Of a stretch of 55,482 nucleotides of DNA, positions 28,560 through 37,003 are shown in pieces. How positions within the stretch are numbered: the stretch's first letter is position 1; every line of letters begins with the position of its first letter. Source of the DNA: Neobacillus notoginsengisoli (lineage in GTDB: Bacteria > Bacillota > Bacilli > Bacillales > Cytobacillaceae); NCBI RefSeq assembly GCF_003515685.1, contig NZ_QWEG01000021.1:1-55482 (forward strand). The letters are read 5' to 3'. The notes under the pieces were generated by a model, which made no database searches, was not told the DNA's origin, and saw only the letters and a list, made by a program, of their open reading frames with translations. Position numbers and translations under genes: made by a program.

Positions 28560-30170
28560 ATGGAGCCGGTAAAACAGGGGAAAAATCTTTTTAAGGGAGC
28601 TTTTATACTAACGGCTGCCGCCTTATTCACAAAATTATTAAGCGCTGGGTACCGAATCCCTTTCCAGAACATTGCCGGGGATATCGGTTTTTATATTTAT
28701 CAGCAGGTTTACCCCTTTTATGGGGTAGCCATGGCACTTGCGACAACAGGATTCCCTGTTGTTCTTTCGAAATTATATGCTGAGGAAAAGAAGCGCGGGC
28801 TCCAGTTGCTCGCGGCTTCCTATTTGTTATTGCAGTTGTTTGGCCTGCTCTGTTTTGGAATCCTGTATGCCGGGTCTGATTTTATTGCCCGCTGGATGGG
28901 TGACCCGGGGCTTGCCATCTTAATGAGGACCGTCTCGGTTATTTTCCTGTTGTTTCCGGCAATTTCGGTTATGAGAGGTTACTTTCAGGGAAAGGGTGAC
29001 ATGATCCCAACCGCGTCTTCACAAATTGGCGAACAGTCAATCCGGGTCGTAACCATCCTTGCCATTGCACTCCTTTTTACGAGGCAAGGCTTTTCTCTTT
29101 ATTATGTAGGTGCAGGCGCGATGTTTGGCTCAGTCACCGGCGGGATTGTATCGCTCATCATCCTTTTACTATTCCTGCGCCATCGGAAGCAAGAGCGAAG
29201 GGATTGGAATCCCCGTGATTTTTTCATGCCTGGATTCAAAGAGATGAAACGAATCGCAGGTATCCTCGGGCCGCAGGGGCTGGCCATTTGTATCAGTAGC
29301 CTGTTGATGGTTTTCATTCAATTGGGTGATGCCCTCAATCTCTATTCACTTCTAGTCATTAAGGGGATAGCTGCGATGGAAGCAAAGGAGCTAAAGGGAG
29401 TATTTGACCGAGGGCAGCCGATAATCCAACTCGGCCTAACGGCGGCCTCGACGATTTCTTTATCGTTAGTTCCGCTGATCGCCAGTATCCGGCTGAAAAA
29501 GAATAAACAATTCCTTATTCACAAAATTCGGCTCGCCATGAGGGTAACGGCCGTCATTGGTGCGGGGGCAGCAGTGGGGCTGTGGGCGATTGCGAGGCCG
29601 ACGAATATTATGCTGTTTGAAAATGGACACGGTACTGACGTGCTGGCTATTTTAAGTGGTGGAATCTTGTTTAGTTCAATCGCCATGACAGCATCATCAA
29701 TTTTGCAGGGCAGGGGAGTTCTATTTCCTCCTGCGGTAGCCATACTGGCAGCATTTCCATTAAAGTATGCTTTAAACCTCATCCTTGTTCCACGTTATGG
29801 GACCATTGGTGCGGCATGGGCAACGGCCACCACCTTGCTGCTGGTAGCCGTTGCGGTTGGCCTTATCCTTAGAAAAAATATTAATGGTAAAGTATTTGAC
29901 AGGCCATTTTTGAAAAAATTACTGATAGCCGCAGTTTCGATGGTTATCTTTTTGAAACTCTTTCTTTTCGGAACGGAATTTTTATATGAACTTGGAAGCA
30001 TGCGGTTGGCATCCTCTGTCCAGGCAGTAAGTTCCTGTTTTTTCGGGGCATTTTTATATCTTTTTATCATTGTCAGGGGTGGGGTATTTAAAGAGGATGA
30101 ACTAGCACTCTTTCCATTCGGAAGTAAATTGGCTTATTTCCTGCCACACGATAGGAGTCGGAAAATATGA
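28560..30170 (+). CDS. MATE/MOP-superfamily polysaccharide exporter YabM (SpoVB-like)
   Basis: A 536-residue polytopic membrane protein of the MurJ/SpoVB/RfbX flippase group with about 14 hydrophobic segments. The start FKGAFILTAAALFTKLLSAGYRIPFQNIAGD is typical in parts of SpoVB-type lipid-linked glycan flippases. The substrate is unknown; a role in moving a lipid-linked cell-envelope or spore precursor is inferred from the family. The start ATG 28560 follows AAGGAGA. The stop overlaps yabN by four bases. A TATAAT at 28522 without a good -35 is the only promoter-like signal. Confidence 0.9.
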   Translation: MEPVKQGKNLFKGAFILTAAALFTKLLSAGYRIPFQNIAGDIGFYIYQQVYPFYGVAMALATTGFPVVLSKLYAEEKKRGLQLLAASYLLLQLFGLLCFGILYAGSDFIARWMGDPGLAILMRTVSVIFLLFPAISVMRGYFQGKGDMIPTASSQIGEQSIRVVTILAIALLFTRQGFSLYYVGAGAMFGSVTGGIVSLIILLLFLRHRKQERRDWNPRDFFMPGFKEMKRIAGILGPQGLAICISSLLMVFIQLGDALNLYSLLVIKGIAAMEAKELKGVFDRGQPIIQLGLTAASTISLSLVPLIASIRLKKNKQFLIHKIRLAMRVTAVIGAGAAVGLWAIARPTNIMLFENGHGTDVLAILSGGILFSSIAMTASSILQGRGVLFPPAVAILAAFPLKYALNLILVPRYGTIGAAWATATTLLLVAVAVGLILRKNINGKVFDRPFLKKLLIAAVSMVIFLKLFLFGTEFLYELGSMRLASSVQAVSSCFFGAFLYLFIIVRGGVFKEDELALFPFGSKLAYFLPHDRSRKI

Positions 30171-31633
30171 CAAAAGAAATTGAAGTTGTCGGCCTGGGAG
30201 CGGGTGGGTTGGATCAATTGCCACTTGGGGTTTATAGAAAATTAATGGGCGATAGACGGGTCTTCTTAAGGACGAAGGAACACCCGGTTGTCCGGGAACT
30301 TGAAGAAGAACATTTTTCCTATACATCTTTTGATTCTATATATGAAAAGTTTGATTCGTTCGAGGCGGTTTACGAAGAGATCTGCCGCTTGCTGGTTGCC
30401 GAGGCAGCAGCAGGGCCAATCATCTATGCGGTCCCGGGCCATCCTCTTGTGGCGGAAAGGACTATCCAGCTTCTTTTGGATACTGAAACCAGGCTGGGAA
30501 AGGTCAAAATCCGTTTCGGAGGCGGGCAAAGCTTTTTAGATGCATTGTTCCAAACTTTAAAAATAGATCCTGTGGAAGGATTCCAGCTTCTCGATGGCAC
30601 TGCTTTAAGATCAGAACAGCTGCAACTGGGACAGCATATGTTTATTAGCCAGGTTTACGACAGGATGATCGCATCAGACGTAAAGCTCACACTTATGGAA
30701 CGACTGCCTGATGAATATGAAGTGTATATCGTAACAGCCGCGGGGAGTTCTGAAGAGAAAATAGTAAAAGTCCCATTGTATGAGCTTGACCATAAAACGG
30801 AAATACATAATCTCGTTACTCTATATGTCCCGCCGGTAAAAAAAGAAGAACTGCTCCTCGGGGAATTTTCAAAGCTCCGTGACATTATTGCTGTTCTGCG
30901 GGGGCCAGAAGGATGTCCATGGGATCAGGAACAAACCCATGAGTCACTCAAAAAGTACTTAATTGAGGAAACATATGAAGTCATTGAGGCAATTGACAGC
31001 GGAGATATCGATCATCTTATCGAGGAGCTCGGCGATGTACTGCTGCAAATCATGCTTCATGCACAAATTGGCGAGGAAGAAGGTTATTTTACAATTAACG
31101 ATGTCGTTGAATCCATCGCCAGCAAAATGATTAGAAGGCATCCTCATGTTTTCGGGAATAAGAAAGCCGAGACCCCGGATGAGGTAGTCGCAAACTGGCA
31201 GGAGATTAAAGCCCGAGAAAAAGGGGCGGAAAAAAGGGATTCTAGACTTGATGGGATACCTAAATCCCTACCAGCTTTGCTGAAAGCCTTCGAATTGCAA
31301 AAAAAGGCGGCAAAAGTTGGATTTGACTGGGAGGAAATTGGCCCTGCATTCGAGAAAGTAAAAGAAGAGCTCCGAGAGTTCGAGGCTGAACTAAGTGAAG
31401 AACACCTTTCGCAGGCAAAAAAGGAATTCGGTGACCTGTTGTTCGCCTTCGTAAACGTGGCTAGATTTCTTGATATCCATCCGGAAGAGGCGTTAATCGA
31501 AACAAACGAAAAATTCATCCGGCGCTTTAAGTATATTGAAGAAAAAGTAAAAGCAAGCGGCCGACCGTTCGAAGACTATTCACTAGAACAACTTGACGAT
31601 TACTGGAACGAAGCAAAAGAAGAAGGGCTATAG
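30167..31633 (+). CDS. YabN, tetrapyrrole methylase/MazG nucleotide pyrophosphohydrolase fusion
   Basis: A 488-residue two-domain protein: an N-terminal SAM-dependent tetrapyrrole-methylase-like domain (about 1-220, VVGLGAGGLDQLPLGVY, YAVPGHPLVAERT) and a C-terminal tandem MazG domain (about 230-488, LRGPEGCPWDQEQTHESLKK, EEYEVIEAI-like EETYEV, ELGDVLLQI). MazG members hydrolyse NTPs and limit ppGpp or damaged nucleotides; the purpose of the fusion is not established. It starts at ATG 30167 in an ATGA overlap with yabM, so translation is coupled. Confidence 0.94.
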   Translation: MTKEIEVVGLGAGGLDQLPLGVYRKLMGDRRVFLRTKEHPVVRELEEEHFSYTSFDSIYEKFDSFEAVYEEICRLLVAEAAAGPIIYAVPGHPLVAERTIQLLLDTETRLGKVKIRFGGGQSFLDALFQTLKIDPVEGFQLLDGTALRSEQLQLGQHMFISQVYDRMIASDVKLTLMERLPDEYEVYIVTAAGSSEEKIVKVPLYELDHKTEIHNLVTLYVPPVKKEELLLGEFSKLRDIIAVLRGPEGCPWDQEQTHESLKKYLIEETYEVIEAIDSGDIDHLIEELGDVLLQIMLHAQIGEEEGYFTINDVVESIASKMIRRHPHVFGNKKAETPDEVVANWQEIKAREKGAEKRDSRLDGIPKSLPALLKAFELQKKAAKVGFDWEEIGPAFEKVKEELREFEAELSEEHLSQAKKEFGDLLFAFVNVARFLDIHPEEALIETNEKFIRRFKYIEEKVKASGRPFEDYSLEQLDDYWNEAKEEGL

Positions 31634-31654
31634 CTGTAAGGGAGGGGGAGAAAA

Positions 31655-31921
31655 ATGAGACTAGATAAGTTTCTGAAAGTATCACGCATCATAAAAAGAA
31701 GAACATTGGCAAAAGAAGTATCTGACCAGGGAAGAATCCTTGTAAACGGCAAAGAAGCAAAGGCAAGCACGACCGTAAAAGAAGGCGATGAATTAACAAT
31801 CCGTTTCGGCCAGCGTATTGTAACGGCAAGAATTGATCGTATCCAGGAAACATCCCGCAAGGATGAAGCCGCTGAAATGTACACAATCATGAAAGAAGAA
31901 AGAATCCAGACAGGCGAGTAA
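31655..31921 (+). CDS. rqcP: RqcP (YabO), S4-domain ribosome quality control factor
   Basis: An 88-residue single S4 domain protein (MRLDKFLKVSRIIKRRTLAKE) related to Hsp15. In B. subtilis RqcP binds stalled 50S subunits with RqcH and helps C-terminal alanine tailing. The basic face RIIKRR and the VNGKEAKAS turn are typical. The start ATG 31655 follows GGGAGGGGG. It is 21 bases after yabN in the same orientation and probably in the same transcript. Confidence 0.94.
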   Translation: MRLDKFLKVSRIIKRRTLAKEVSDQGRILVNGKEAKASTTVKEGDELTIRFGQRIVTARIDRIQETSRKDEAAEMYTIMKEERIQTGE

Positions 31922-31962
31922 ACGCAGATAGAAGGGCTTGTTCTATTTCCTGCTCCAATCAC

Positions 31963-31991
31963 ATAGTATGTACAAAAATAGTATGTACAAA
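31963..31991 (+). repeat. 14-base direct repeat before yabP
   Basis: ATAGTATGTACAAA occurs at 31963-31976 and again at 31978-31991, one base apart. It lies 20 bases before yabP, where the sigma-E promoter known in B. subtilis would be expected. I cannot fit a clean sigma-E -10 to it. Confidence 0.8.
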
Positions 31992-32010
31992 GTGATTCGG
32001 GGGATGAGCG

Positions 32011-32313
32011 ATGAACCAATATTACGATACAACTGGAAACAAAGGGACGTTACCTGAGCACGATATTATCATGAGAGGGCGAAAGCTTCTCGAGATTACA
32101 GGCGTCAAGCAAGTTGAAAGTTTCGACAATGAAGAATTCCTTTTGGAGACAACCATGGGTTTTTTATCAATAAAAGGGCAGAATTTGCAAATGAAAAACC
32201 TTGATGTCGATAAAGGGGTTGTATCCATTAAAGGAAAAGTATTTGAGCTTGTATACCTTGATGAACAGCACGGAGAAAAAGCTAAAGGATTCTTTAGCAA
32301 GTTGTTCCGATGA
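32011..32313 (+). CDS. yabP: YabP, sporulation protein
   Basis: A 100-residue YabP/YqfC-family protein, the same length as in B. subtilis, needed for spore formation there; the molecular role is unknown. It has the pattern RGRKLLEITGVKQVESFDNEE at the N-terminal half and a GxLxIKGxxL beta segment (GFLSIKGQNLQMKNLD). The start ATG 32011 follows GGGGGATGAG. The stop overlaps yabQ by four bases, so the two are coupled. Confidence 0.94.
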   Translation: MNQYYDTTGNKGTLPEHDIIMRGRKLLEITGVKQVESFDNEEFLLETTMGFLSIKGQNLQMKNLDVDKGVVSIKGKVFELVYLDEQHGEKAKGFFSKLFR

Positions 32314-32936
32314 CTCTCACAACACAGTTCATGACGATGGCGGCTATGATTGCCTCAGGTTTTTTCTTTGGGGCGATGCTGGATACGTACCAGCGGTTTT
32401 TAAACCGGCCGAAGAGAAAAAGCTGGATTGCTTTTATCAATGATATTTTGTTCTGGGCGGTACAGGCTCTATTGATTTTTTATGTACTGTATCTTGTGAA
32501 TAAAGGAGAAATACGGTTTTATATCTTTATCGCTTTGCTCTGCGGATTTGCCGCTTACCAGGCATTATTTAAGAAAATCTATCTCTGGATGCTTGAAAAG
32601 GTGATCCGGGCGGGGCGTTGGTTGGGCCGTATTTTTGCAAAAACGGTCCGGCTTCTTATTTTTAAGCCGGTAACCGGTCTGATTCAACTGGCAATCATCA
32701 TTGTTCTGTTTATGGCCAAAGGAGTTCTCGCGCTATTGGCGTTTGCCGGGAAGTCGGTTCTGTTTATAGTACAAATCATTCTTTTTACTCCATTGAAAAA
32801 AATATTTTTAATTGTTTGGAAAGTTTTGCCGAAAGGGATTAAAAAAACAGCAGAGAAGTTATATAATAGTGGGACAGGACTTCTGATGAGAATCAGGACC
32901 AGTTTGAAGCGGTTATTGAATAGAAAAAAAGAGTAA
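32310..32936 (+). CDS. yabQ: YabQ, spore cortex protein
   Basis: A 208-residue membrane protein with four or five hydrophobic segments in the first 160 residues and a basic C-terminal tail. In B. subtilis YabQ sits in the membrane around the forespore and is needed for the cortex. The motif GAMLDTYQRFLNRPKRKSW is typical of the family. It starts in an ATGA overlap with yabP, and the ribosome binding site is not strong, in line with coupling. divIC follows 13 bases later. Confidence 0.94.
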   Translation: MTLTTQFMTMAAMIASGFFFGAMLDTYQRFLNRPKRKSWIAFINDILFWAVQALLIFYVLYLVNKGEIRFYIFIALLCGFAAYQALFKKIYLWMLEKVIRAGRWLGRIFAKTVRLLIFKPVTGLIQLAIIIVLFMAKGVLALLAFAGKSVLFIVQIILFTPLKKIFLIVWKVLPKGIKKTAEKLYNSGTGLLMRIRTSLKRLLNRKKE

Positions 32937-32949
32937 GGGGGATCAGCCA

Positions 32950-33336
32950 GTGGGAGCACCGAAAAAACGGAATGTAGCACGAATCCACAATGAATATACA
33001 GAATCGAAATATTATACGGAAGAAGCAGCTTCCATCAAACGTAGCCTTTTGGTAAGACGCCTTGCTGCTTTTTCATTATTGGCGGTCCTCTTTGCATTCT
33101 TTACGATATCTTCTATCTATTCACGAGCCGAAGTACTGGAAGAGAAGAGAGAGGAAAAGAAAATGCTCGAGCAGAAATTGTCCGGGCTGAACCGCGAACA
33201 GGATATTCTAAAAGAAGAAATCCTTAAATTGAATGATGATGAATATATTGTAAAACTTGCGAGAAAAGAATATTTTCTTTCAGATAAGGGAGAAATAATC
33301 TTCTCTCTTCCGGAAGACAATAAAAAGGGAAAATGA
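32950..33336 (+). CDS. divIC: Septum formation initiator DivIC
   Basis: A 128-residue bitopic cell-division protein that works with FtsL and DivIB in septal peptidoglycan synthesis. A cytoplasmic N-terminal region (1-35) is followed by a membrane segment (about 38-58), an extracellular coiled coil (EEKREEKKMLEQKL) and the conserved DDEYIVKLARKEYFLSDKGE. The start GTG 32950 follows AAGGGGGAT. It is downstream of yabPQ with no terminator between, so read-through from the sporulation promoter is possible. Confidence 0.95.
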   Translation: MGAPKKRNVARIHNEYTESKYYTEEAASIKRSLLVRRLAAFSLLAVLFAFFTISSIYSRAEVLEEKREEKKMLEQKLSGLNREQDILKEEILKLNDDEYIVKLARKEYFLSDKGEIIFSLPEDNKKGK

Positions 33337-33352
33337 AACAGTTACAGTCTTA

Positions 33353-33381
33353 TTGCACTCATTCTCAATTTTAGGTATAAT
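33353..33381 (+). promoter_or_regulatory. Sigma-A promoter of yabR
   Basis: TTGCAC (33353-33358), a 17-base spacer and a perfect TATAAT (33376-33381), 51 bases before the gene. Confidence 0.7.
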
Positions 33382-33431
33382 ATACAGTAAGACTGATTTT
33401 TTTTATATTCTTAAGGAGGAAATTTCTTTTT

Positions 33432-33851
33432 ATGTCAATCGAAGTAGGCAGCAAGTTACAAGGAAAGGTAACAGGGATCACTAATTTCGGCGCATTCGTG
33501 GAATTGCCGGAAGGCTCAACAGGCCTTGTCCATATCAGTGAGGTAGCTGATAACTATGTAAAGGATATCAATGACCACCTTAAAGTGGGCGATATGGTAG
33601 AGGTTAAAGTTATCAATGTTGAAAAAGACGGGAAAATTGGCCTGTCCATCAAAAAAGCTAAGGACAGACCTGAGCCACAAAGATCCTATACACCGCGTCC
33701 CCGCCAGGGAAGAGCAAATGATCGGAATGCCAGACCGGAAAATTTTGAAACAAAAATGGCCAAATTTCTAAAAGACAGCGAAGACCGTTTATCCTCCCTG
33801 AAGCGAAACACAGAATCAAAACGTGGCGGCCGAGGGGCTAGAAGAGGTTAA
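33432..33851 (+). CDS. YabR, S1-domain RNA-binding protein
   Basis: A 139-residue protein with one S1 domain (about residues 6-75, GSKLQGKVTGITNFGAFVEL, GLVHISEVAD, KVGDMVEVKVINV) and a long basic, Arg/Gly-rich C-terminal tail (SKRGGRGARRG). It resembles the C-terminal S1 domain of polynucleotide phosphorylase; binding to RNA or ribosomes is inferred. The start ATG 33432 follows AAGGAGGA at about 11 bases. It has its own sigma-A promoter and a terminator. Confidence 0.92.
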   Translation: MSIEVGSKLQGKVTGITNFGAFVELPEGSTGLVHISEVADNYVKDINDHLKVGDMVEVKVINVEKDGKIGLSIKKAKDRPEPQRSYTPRPRQGRANDRNARPENFETKMAKFLKDSEDRLSSLKRNTESKRGGRGARRG

Positions 33852-33892
33852 ACTTGCTGCTGCTTAACAACTGAACTTTCTTTTAACTATAC

Positions 33893-33925
33893 CAGGCAGG
33901 CCCCGATTGGCTCTGCCTGTTTTGT
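33893..33925 (+). terminator. Terminator after yabR
   Basis: CAGGCAG (33893-33899) pairs with CTGCCTG (33913-33919), followed by TTTTGTT. Confidence 0.8.
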
Positions 33926-33966
33926 TCGCTCTGCATGGCCACATACCATGGTTTATAGACAAGCAA

Positions 33967-34002
33967 AAAAGAGGTTTTCCCCGAAATGGGAAAGCCTCTT
34001 TT
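33967..34002. terminator. Bidirectional terminator serving the tRNA-Met gene
   Basis: AAAAGAGGTTTTCCC (33967-33981) pairs with GGGAAAGCCTCTTTT (33988-34002) with one G-U pair, a six-base loop and A/T runs on both sides. On the minus strand it would end the tRNA transcript. Confidence 0.85.
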
Positions 34003-34010
34003 GGTTTTTG

Positions 34011-34157
34011 TCTAGCTCTATCGCCCAGCGCCTAGTGTACTTCGGTCCCCTCGCTACGATAAGTCAACATCGATTCGCTATCGCTCATCGTGTTTCCTTT
34101 ATCTCCATCGGGGCCCTCCAGTCCTGTCGAGCGCTAAACGGGCGATTCCGCTTTTCT
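34011..34157. repeat. Dispersed GC-rich intergenic repeat, copy 2
   Basis: Bases 34056-34157 align with 15671-15770 with few gaps, and 34028-34052 (AGCGCCTAG, then CCCCTCG) recalls 45813-45828. It ends four bases from the 3' end of the tRNA-Met gene and lies inside its likely transcript. Confidence 0.8.
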
Positions 34158-34161
34158 TATA

Positions 34162-34235
34162 TAGCGGCGGAGGGGATCGAACCCCCGACCTTACGGGTAT
34201 GAACCGTACGCTCTAGCCAGCTGAGCTACACCGCC
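34162..34235 (-). tRNA. trnSL-Met1: tRNA-Met (CAT), elongator type
   Basis: The minus strand reads GGCGGTGTAGCTCAG at the 5' end, GAGC closes the D arm, TACGG-TTCATAC-CCGTA is the anticodon arm with CAT (34201-34199), and GGGGG-TTCGATC-CCCTC is the T arm; CGCCGCT and A complete the acceptor. CCA is not encoded. The acceptor and T arm fit elongator Met rather than the initiator, which would have three GC pairs at the base of the anticodon stem. It stands between yabR and spoIIE as in B. subtilis. Confidence 0.95.
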
Positions 34236-34253
34236 ATTTGAAACACAAACTCT

Positions 34254-34282
34254 ATAATACAGAGTTTTAAAAAGCCTGTCAA
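34254..34282 (-). promoter_or_regulatory. Sigma-A promoter of tRNA-Met
   Basis: On the minus strand, a perfect TTGACA (34282-34277), a 17-base spacer and TATTAT (34259-34254) end about 19 bases before the tRNA. Confidence 0.85.
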
Positions 34283-34351
34283 TACATTTTGTTTATTTAT
34301 ATTGGTTATCTTTTGCACCTTTTGCATTTCTGTGGCGCTTGAGGTGAAATG

Positions 34352-34417
34352 CGTCGAAGAAATCCAATAATTCGCCGCTTGATTTTGACAATCTTTGGAT
34401 GCCTTTCCACTTATAAT
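34352..34417 (+). promoter_or_regulatory. spoIIE promoter with 21-base spacer and Spo0A-like boxes
   Basis: A perfect TTGACA (34385-34390) and a perfect TATAAT (34412-34417) stand 21 bases apart. That is too far for ordinary sigma-A use but is the spacing known for Spo0A-activated spoIIE and spoIIG. Near-match 0A boxes (TGNCGAA with C at the first base) lie upstream: CGTCGAA at 34352-34358, and CGGCGAA on the other strand at 34371-34377. Confidence 0.85.
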
Positions 34418-34453
34418 GAGCACTATGATTAATCGACGGGGGAGTGTTTATAC

Positions 34454-36928
34454 TTGGAAAGAGCTGAGCAAAGTATGGTGGAGCCGATGCCGGGCAGGGG
34501 GAACAGCGTGAAATGGGATATATCACTGTTTAAAAAGATGCAAGCTCGGGTCGGGGAATTGTTTGTGAAAAAGGGATATTTCCTTTTTTTAGTAGGATTT
34601 TTACTTGGACGGGCACTCATATTGTCTAAGCTTACTCCTTTTGGGCTTCCCTTTTTTGCGGCAGTGTTTTTTATCAAAAGGGACCGGGCGCCGCTAGCGC
34701 TACTTGGCCTTGTCGCTGGAGCGGCTACTGTATCGATGGGACATGCAGCTTCAACATTTGCGATTGCGTTCCTCTTCCTCGCTATATTCAAAGTGACAAA
34801 GCAATGGGTTGGAAATCCGGTTAAGGCGCTCCCATATTATACTGGACTCATTCTTCTTGTGGGAAAGCTTGCGGAAAGATTTATTGTAACCGGCAGCTTA
34901 ACAATTTATGACGGGGCAATGGCCGGGGTAGAGGGCATTCTTGCATTTATCCTGTCTCTCATTTTTATACAGAGCGTGCCTCTGGTGACCTTAAACAAAC
35001 GAAAACAGCTCCTTAAAACAGAGGAAATCGTCTCTTTGATTATCCTGCTCGCATCCATCATGACTGGCACGATCGGATGGATAGTATATGGCATCTCAAT
35101 TGAGCATGTTATGTCCAGGTACCTTGTCCTGCTTTTCTCTCTCATGGCCGGCGCAGCAGTCGGCTCCACAGTCGGTGTCGTTACCGGACTCATATTCAGC
35201 CTCGCAAATGTGTCGAGTTTTACCCACATGAGCCTGCTTGCTTTTTCGGGCGTGCTGGGGGGTCTTCTGAAGGAAGGTAAAAAGGCAGGTGTTTCCATTG
35301 GCCTGATGGTTGCCACACTACTAATCGGAATGTACGGTGAAACAGGTACTCCCTTGCAGACAACAATGATGGAAACCGCGGCGGCAATCCTCCTGTTGGT
35401 GATGACTCCAACCTCTTTAACTGCCAAAATAGCAAAATATATACCAGGTACTCCTGAGCATACAGCAGAACAGCAAAAATATATGAGGAAAATGAGGGAT
35501 GTTACGGCGAAAAGAGTTGCCCAATTCTCTAATGTATTCGAGGCGCTTTCGAAAAGCTTTTCTCAGCACGACAAGGAAATAGGGACAGAAGAGAAAGAAC
35601 TGGACTTTTTCCTGAGCAACGTCGCTGAAAAGTCTTGCCAAACGTGTTTTAAAAAGGAACATTGCTGGACAAGGAACTTTTCTACAACATATGGATTAAT
35701 GGAAGAAATTATGCTTCAAATGGATCAATCAAAGGCATCAATTCCGCCAAAACTTGCGAGGGAATGGGAAAAACACTGTTCCAGGCCCAAAAAGGTGATG
35801 GAGGCAATCCATCAGGAGCTGGCTGTGTACCAGGCCAACCAAAAGCTAAAAAAGCAGGTGCAGGAAAGCAGAAGGCTTGTGGCTGAGCAGCTACTAGGCG
35901 TTTCAGAGGTAATGGGTGATTTTGCATTGGAAATACAGCGTGAACGAGAAAATCTTCATAAACAGGAAGAGCAAATCATGGAGGCAATCCAGGAATTTGG
36001 CCTTCAGATTGAGCAGGTGGACATTTACAGCCTCGAACAAGGGAATGTCGACATCGATATGACAATACCTTTTTGCAATGGGCATGGGGAATGTGAAAAA
36101 CTAATTGCACCGATGTTATCCGATATTCTTGGCGAAACAATTGTGGTAAATTCGGAAGATTGCGGTGCTTATCCTAATAGTGTCTGCCAGGCAACGTTCC
36201 GATCGGCAAAAGCATTTGCGGTTGAGAACGGGGTTGCTTATGCGGCAAAAGACGGCGGCTTCATTTCAGGAGACAGCTTCTCGACCATTGAGCTCGGAAG
36301 CGGGAAGTATGCTGTTGCGATAAGTGATGGGATGGGAAATGGTGAGCGGGCCCAGGAGGAAAGCAAGGAAACACTTCAGCTGCTCCGGCAAATTCTCCAA
36401 TCGGGAATTGAAGAAAAAGTTGCAATCAAGTCGGTTAATTCCGTCCTCTCCCTAAGGACGACAGATGAAATATTCTCTACACTTGACCTGGCAGTCATCG
36501 ACTTGCAGAATGCTTCGGCAAAATTCCTGAAAATTGGTTCTACCCCGAGCTTTATTAAGCGAGGGAATAAGGTTATTAAGATACAGGCCAGCAATCTGCC
36601 AATGGGGATCGTCCAGGAATTTGATATTGATGTTGTCAGTGAGCAGCTTAAAGCCGGAGATTTACTCATTATGATGAGTGATGGAGTTTTTGAAGGGCCG
36701 AAGCATGTCGGAAACTATGAAATGTGGATGAAACGCAAGATTCACGACCTTGAAACAGAAGACCCCCAAGAAGTGGCCGACCTGATTATGGAGGAAGTAA
36801 TCCGTTCAAGATCAAATCAAATTGAAGATGATATGACCGTTTCGGTCACCAAAATCAAACATAATACCCCAAAATGGGCAACCATTCCAGTCCAGTCGAT
36901 AAAAAAGAAACAGGCTAAGCAGGCGTAA
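34454..36928 (+). CDS. spoIIE: Stage II sporulation protein E, PP2C-type serine phosphatase
   Basis: Dephosphorylates SpoIIAA-P in the forespore and so releases sigma-F; it also helps polar septation through FtsZ. The 824-residue protein (B. subtilis 827) has about ten membrane segments (to about residue 330), a central FtsZ-binding and oligomerisation region with a Cys-rich patch (CQTCFKKEHC), and a C-terminal PP2C domain from about 590 with the metal ligands Asp625 (SDGMGNGE) and Asp743 (MSDGVFE). The start TTG 34454 follows GGGGGAG. The 21-base-spaced promoter upstream predicts Spo0A activation. Confidence 0.98.
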   Translation: MERAEQSMVEPMPGRGNSVKWDISLFKKMQARVGELFVKKGYFLFLVGFLLGRALILSKLTPFGLPFFAAVFFIKRDRAPLALLGLVAGAATVSMGHAASTFAIAFLFLAIFKVTKQWVGNPVKALPYYTGLILLVGKLAERFIVTGSLTIYDGAMAGVEGILAFILSLIFIQSVPLVTLNKRKQLLKTEEIVSLIILLASIMTGTIGWIVYGISIEHVMSRYLVLLFSLMAGAAVGSTVGVVTGLIFSLANVSSFTHMSLLAFSGVLGGLLKEGKKAGVSIGLMVATLLIGMYGETGTPLQTTMMETAAAILLLVMTPTSLTAKIAKYIPGTPEHTAEQQKYMRKMRDVTAKRVAQFSNVFEALSKSFSQHDKEIGTEEKELDFFLSNVAEKSCQTCFKKEHCWTRNFSTTYGLMEEIMLQMDQSKASIPPKLAREWEKHCSRPKKVMEAIHQELAVYQANQKLKKQVQESRRLVAEQLLGVSEVMGDFALEIQRERENLHKQEEQIMEAIQEFGLQIEQVDIYSLEQGNVDIDMTIPFCNGHGECEKLIAPMLSDILGETIVVNSEDCGAYPNSVCQATFRSAKAFAVENGVAYAAKDGGFISGDSFSTIELGSGKYAVAISDGMGNGERAQEESKETLQLLRQILQSGIEEKVAIKSVNSVLSLRTTDEIFSTLDLAVIDLQNASAKFLKIGSTPSFIKRGNKVIKIQASNLPMGIVQEFDIDVVSEQLKAGDLLIMMSDGVFEGPKHVGNYEMWMKRKIHDLETEDPQEVADLIMEEVIRSRSNQIEDDMTVSVTKIKHNTPKWATIPVQSIKKKQAKQA

Positions 36929-37003
36929 TGCTCCAAGCCAGAATGTATAAATCGCCTCCATTGCGTCAAAAATGGTAACATTTGACGATTGGAGGAGAAT
37001 GGT

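Noticed and set aside
28129-28594. Overlapping reading frames of 60-105 codons on both strands
   Set aside because: They lie in GC-rich repeat DNA, overlap one another on both strands and show no protein family features.
31963-31991. Sigma-E promoter of yabP
   Set aside because: A -35-like ATA is present, but no acceptable CATACANT -10 at the right distance, so only the direct repeat is reported.
33948-34202. 84-codon plus-strand frame between yabR and the tRNA
   Set aside because: It crosses a terminator, the repeat and the antisense of the tRNA, and its C-terminal residues are simply the tRNA complement.
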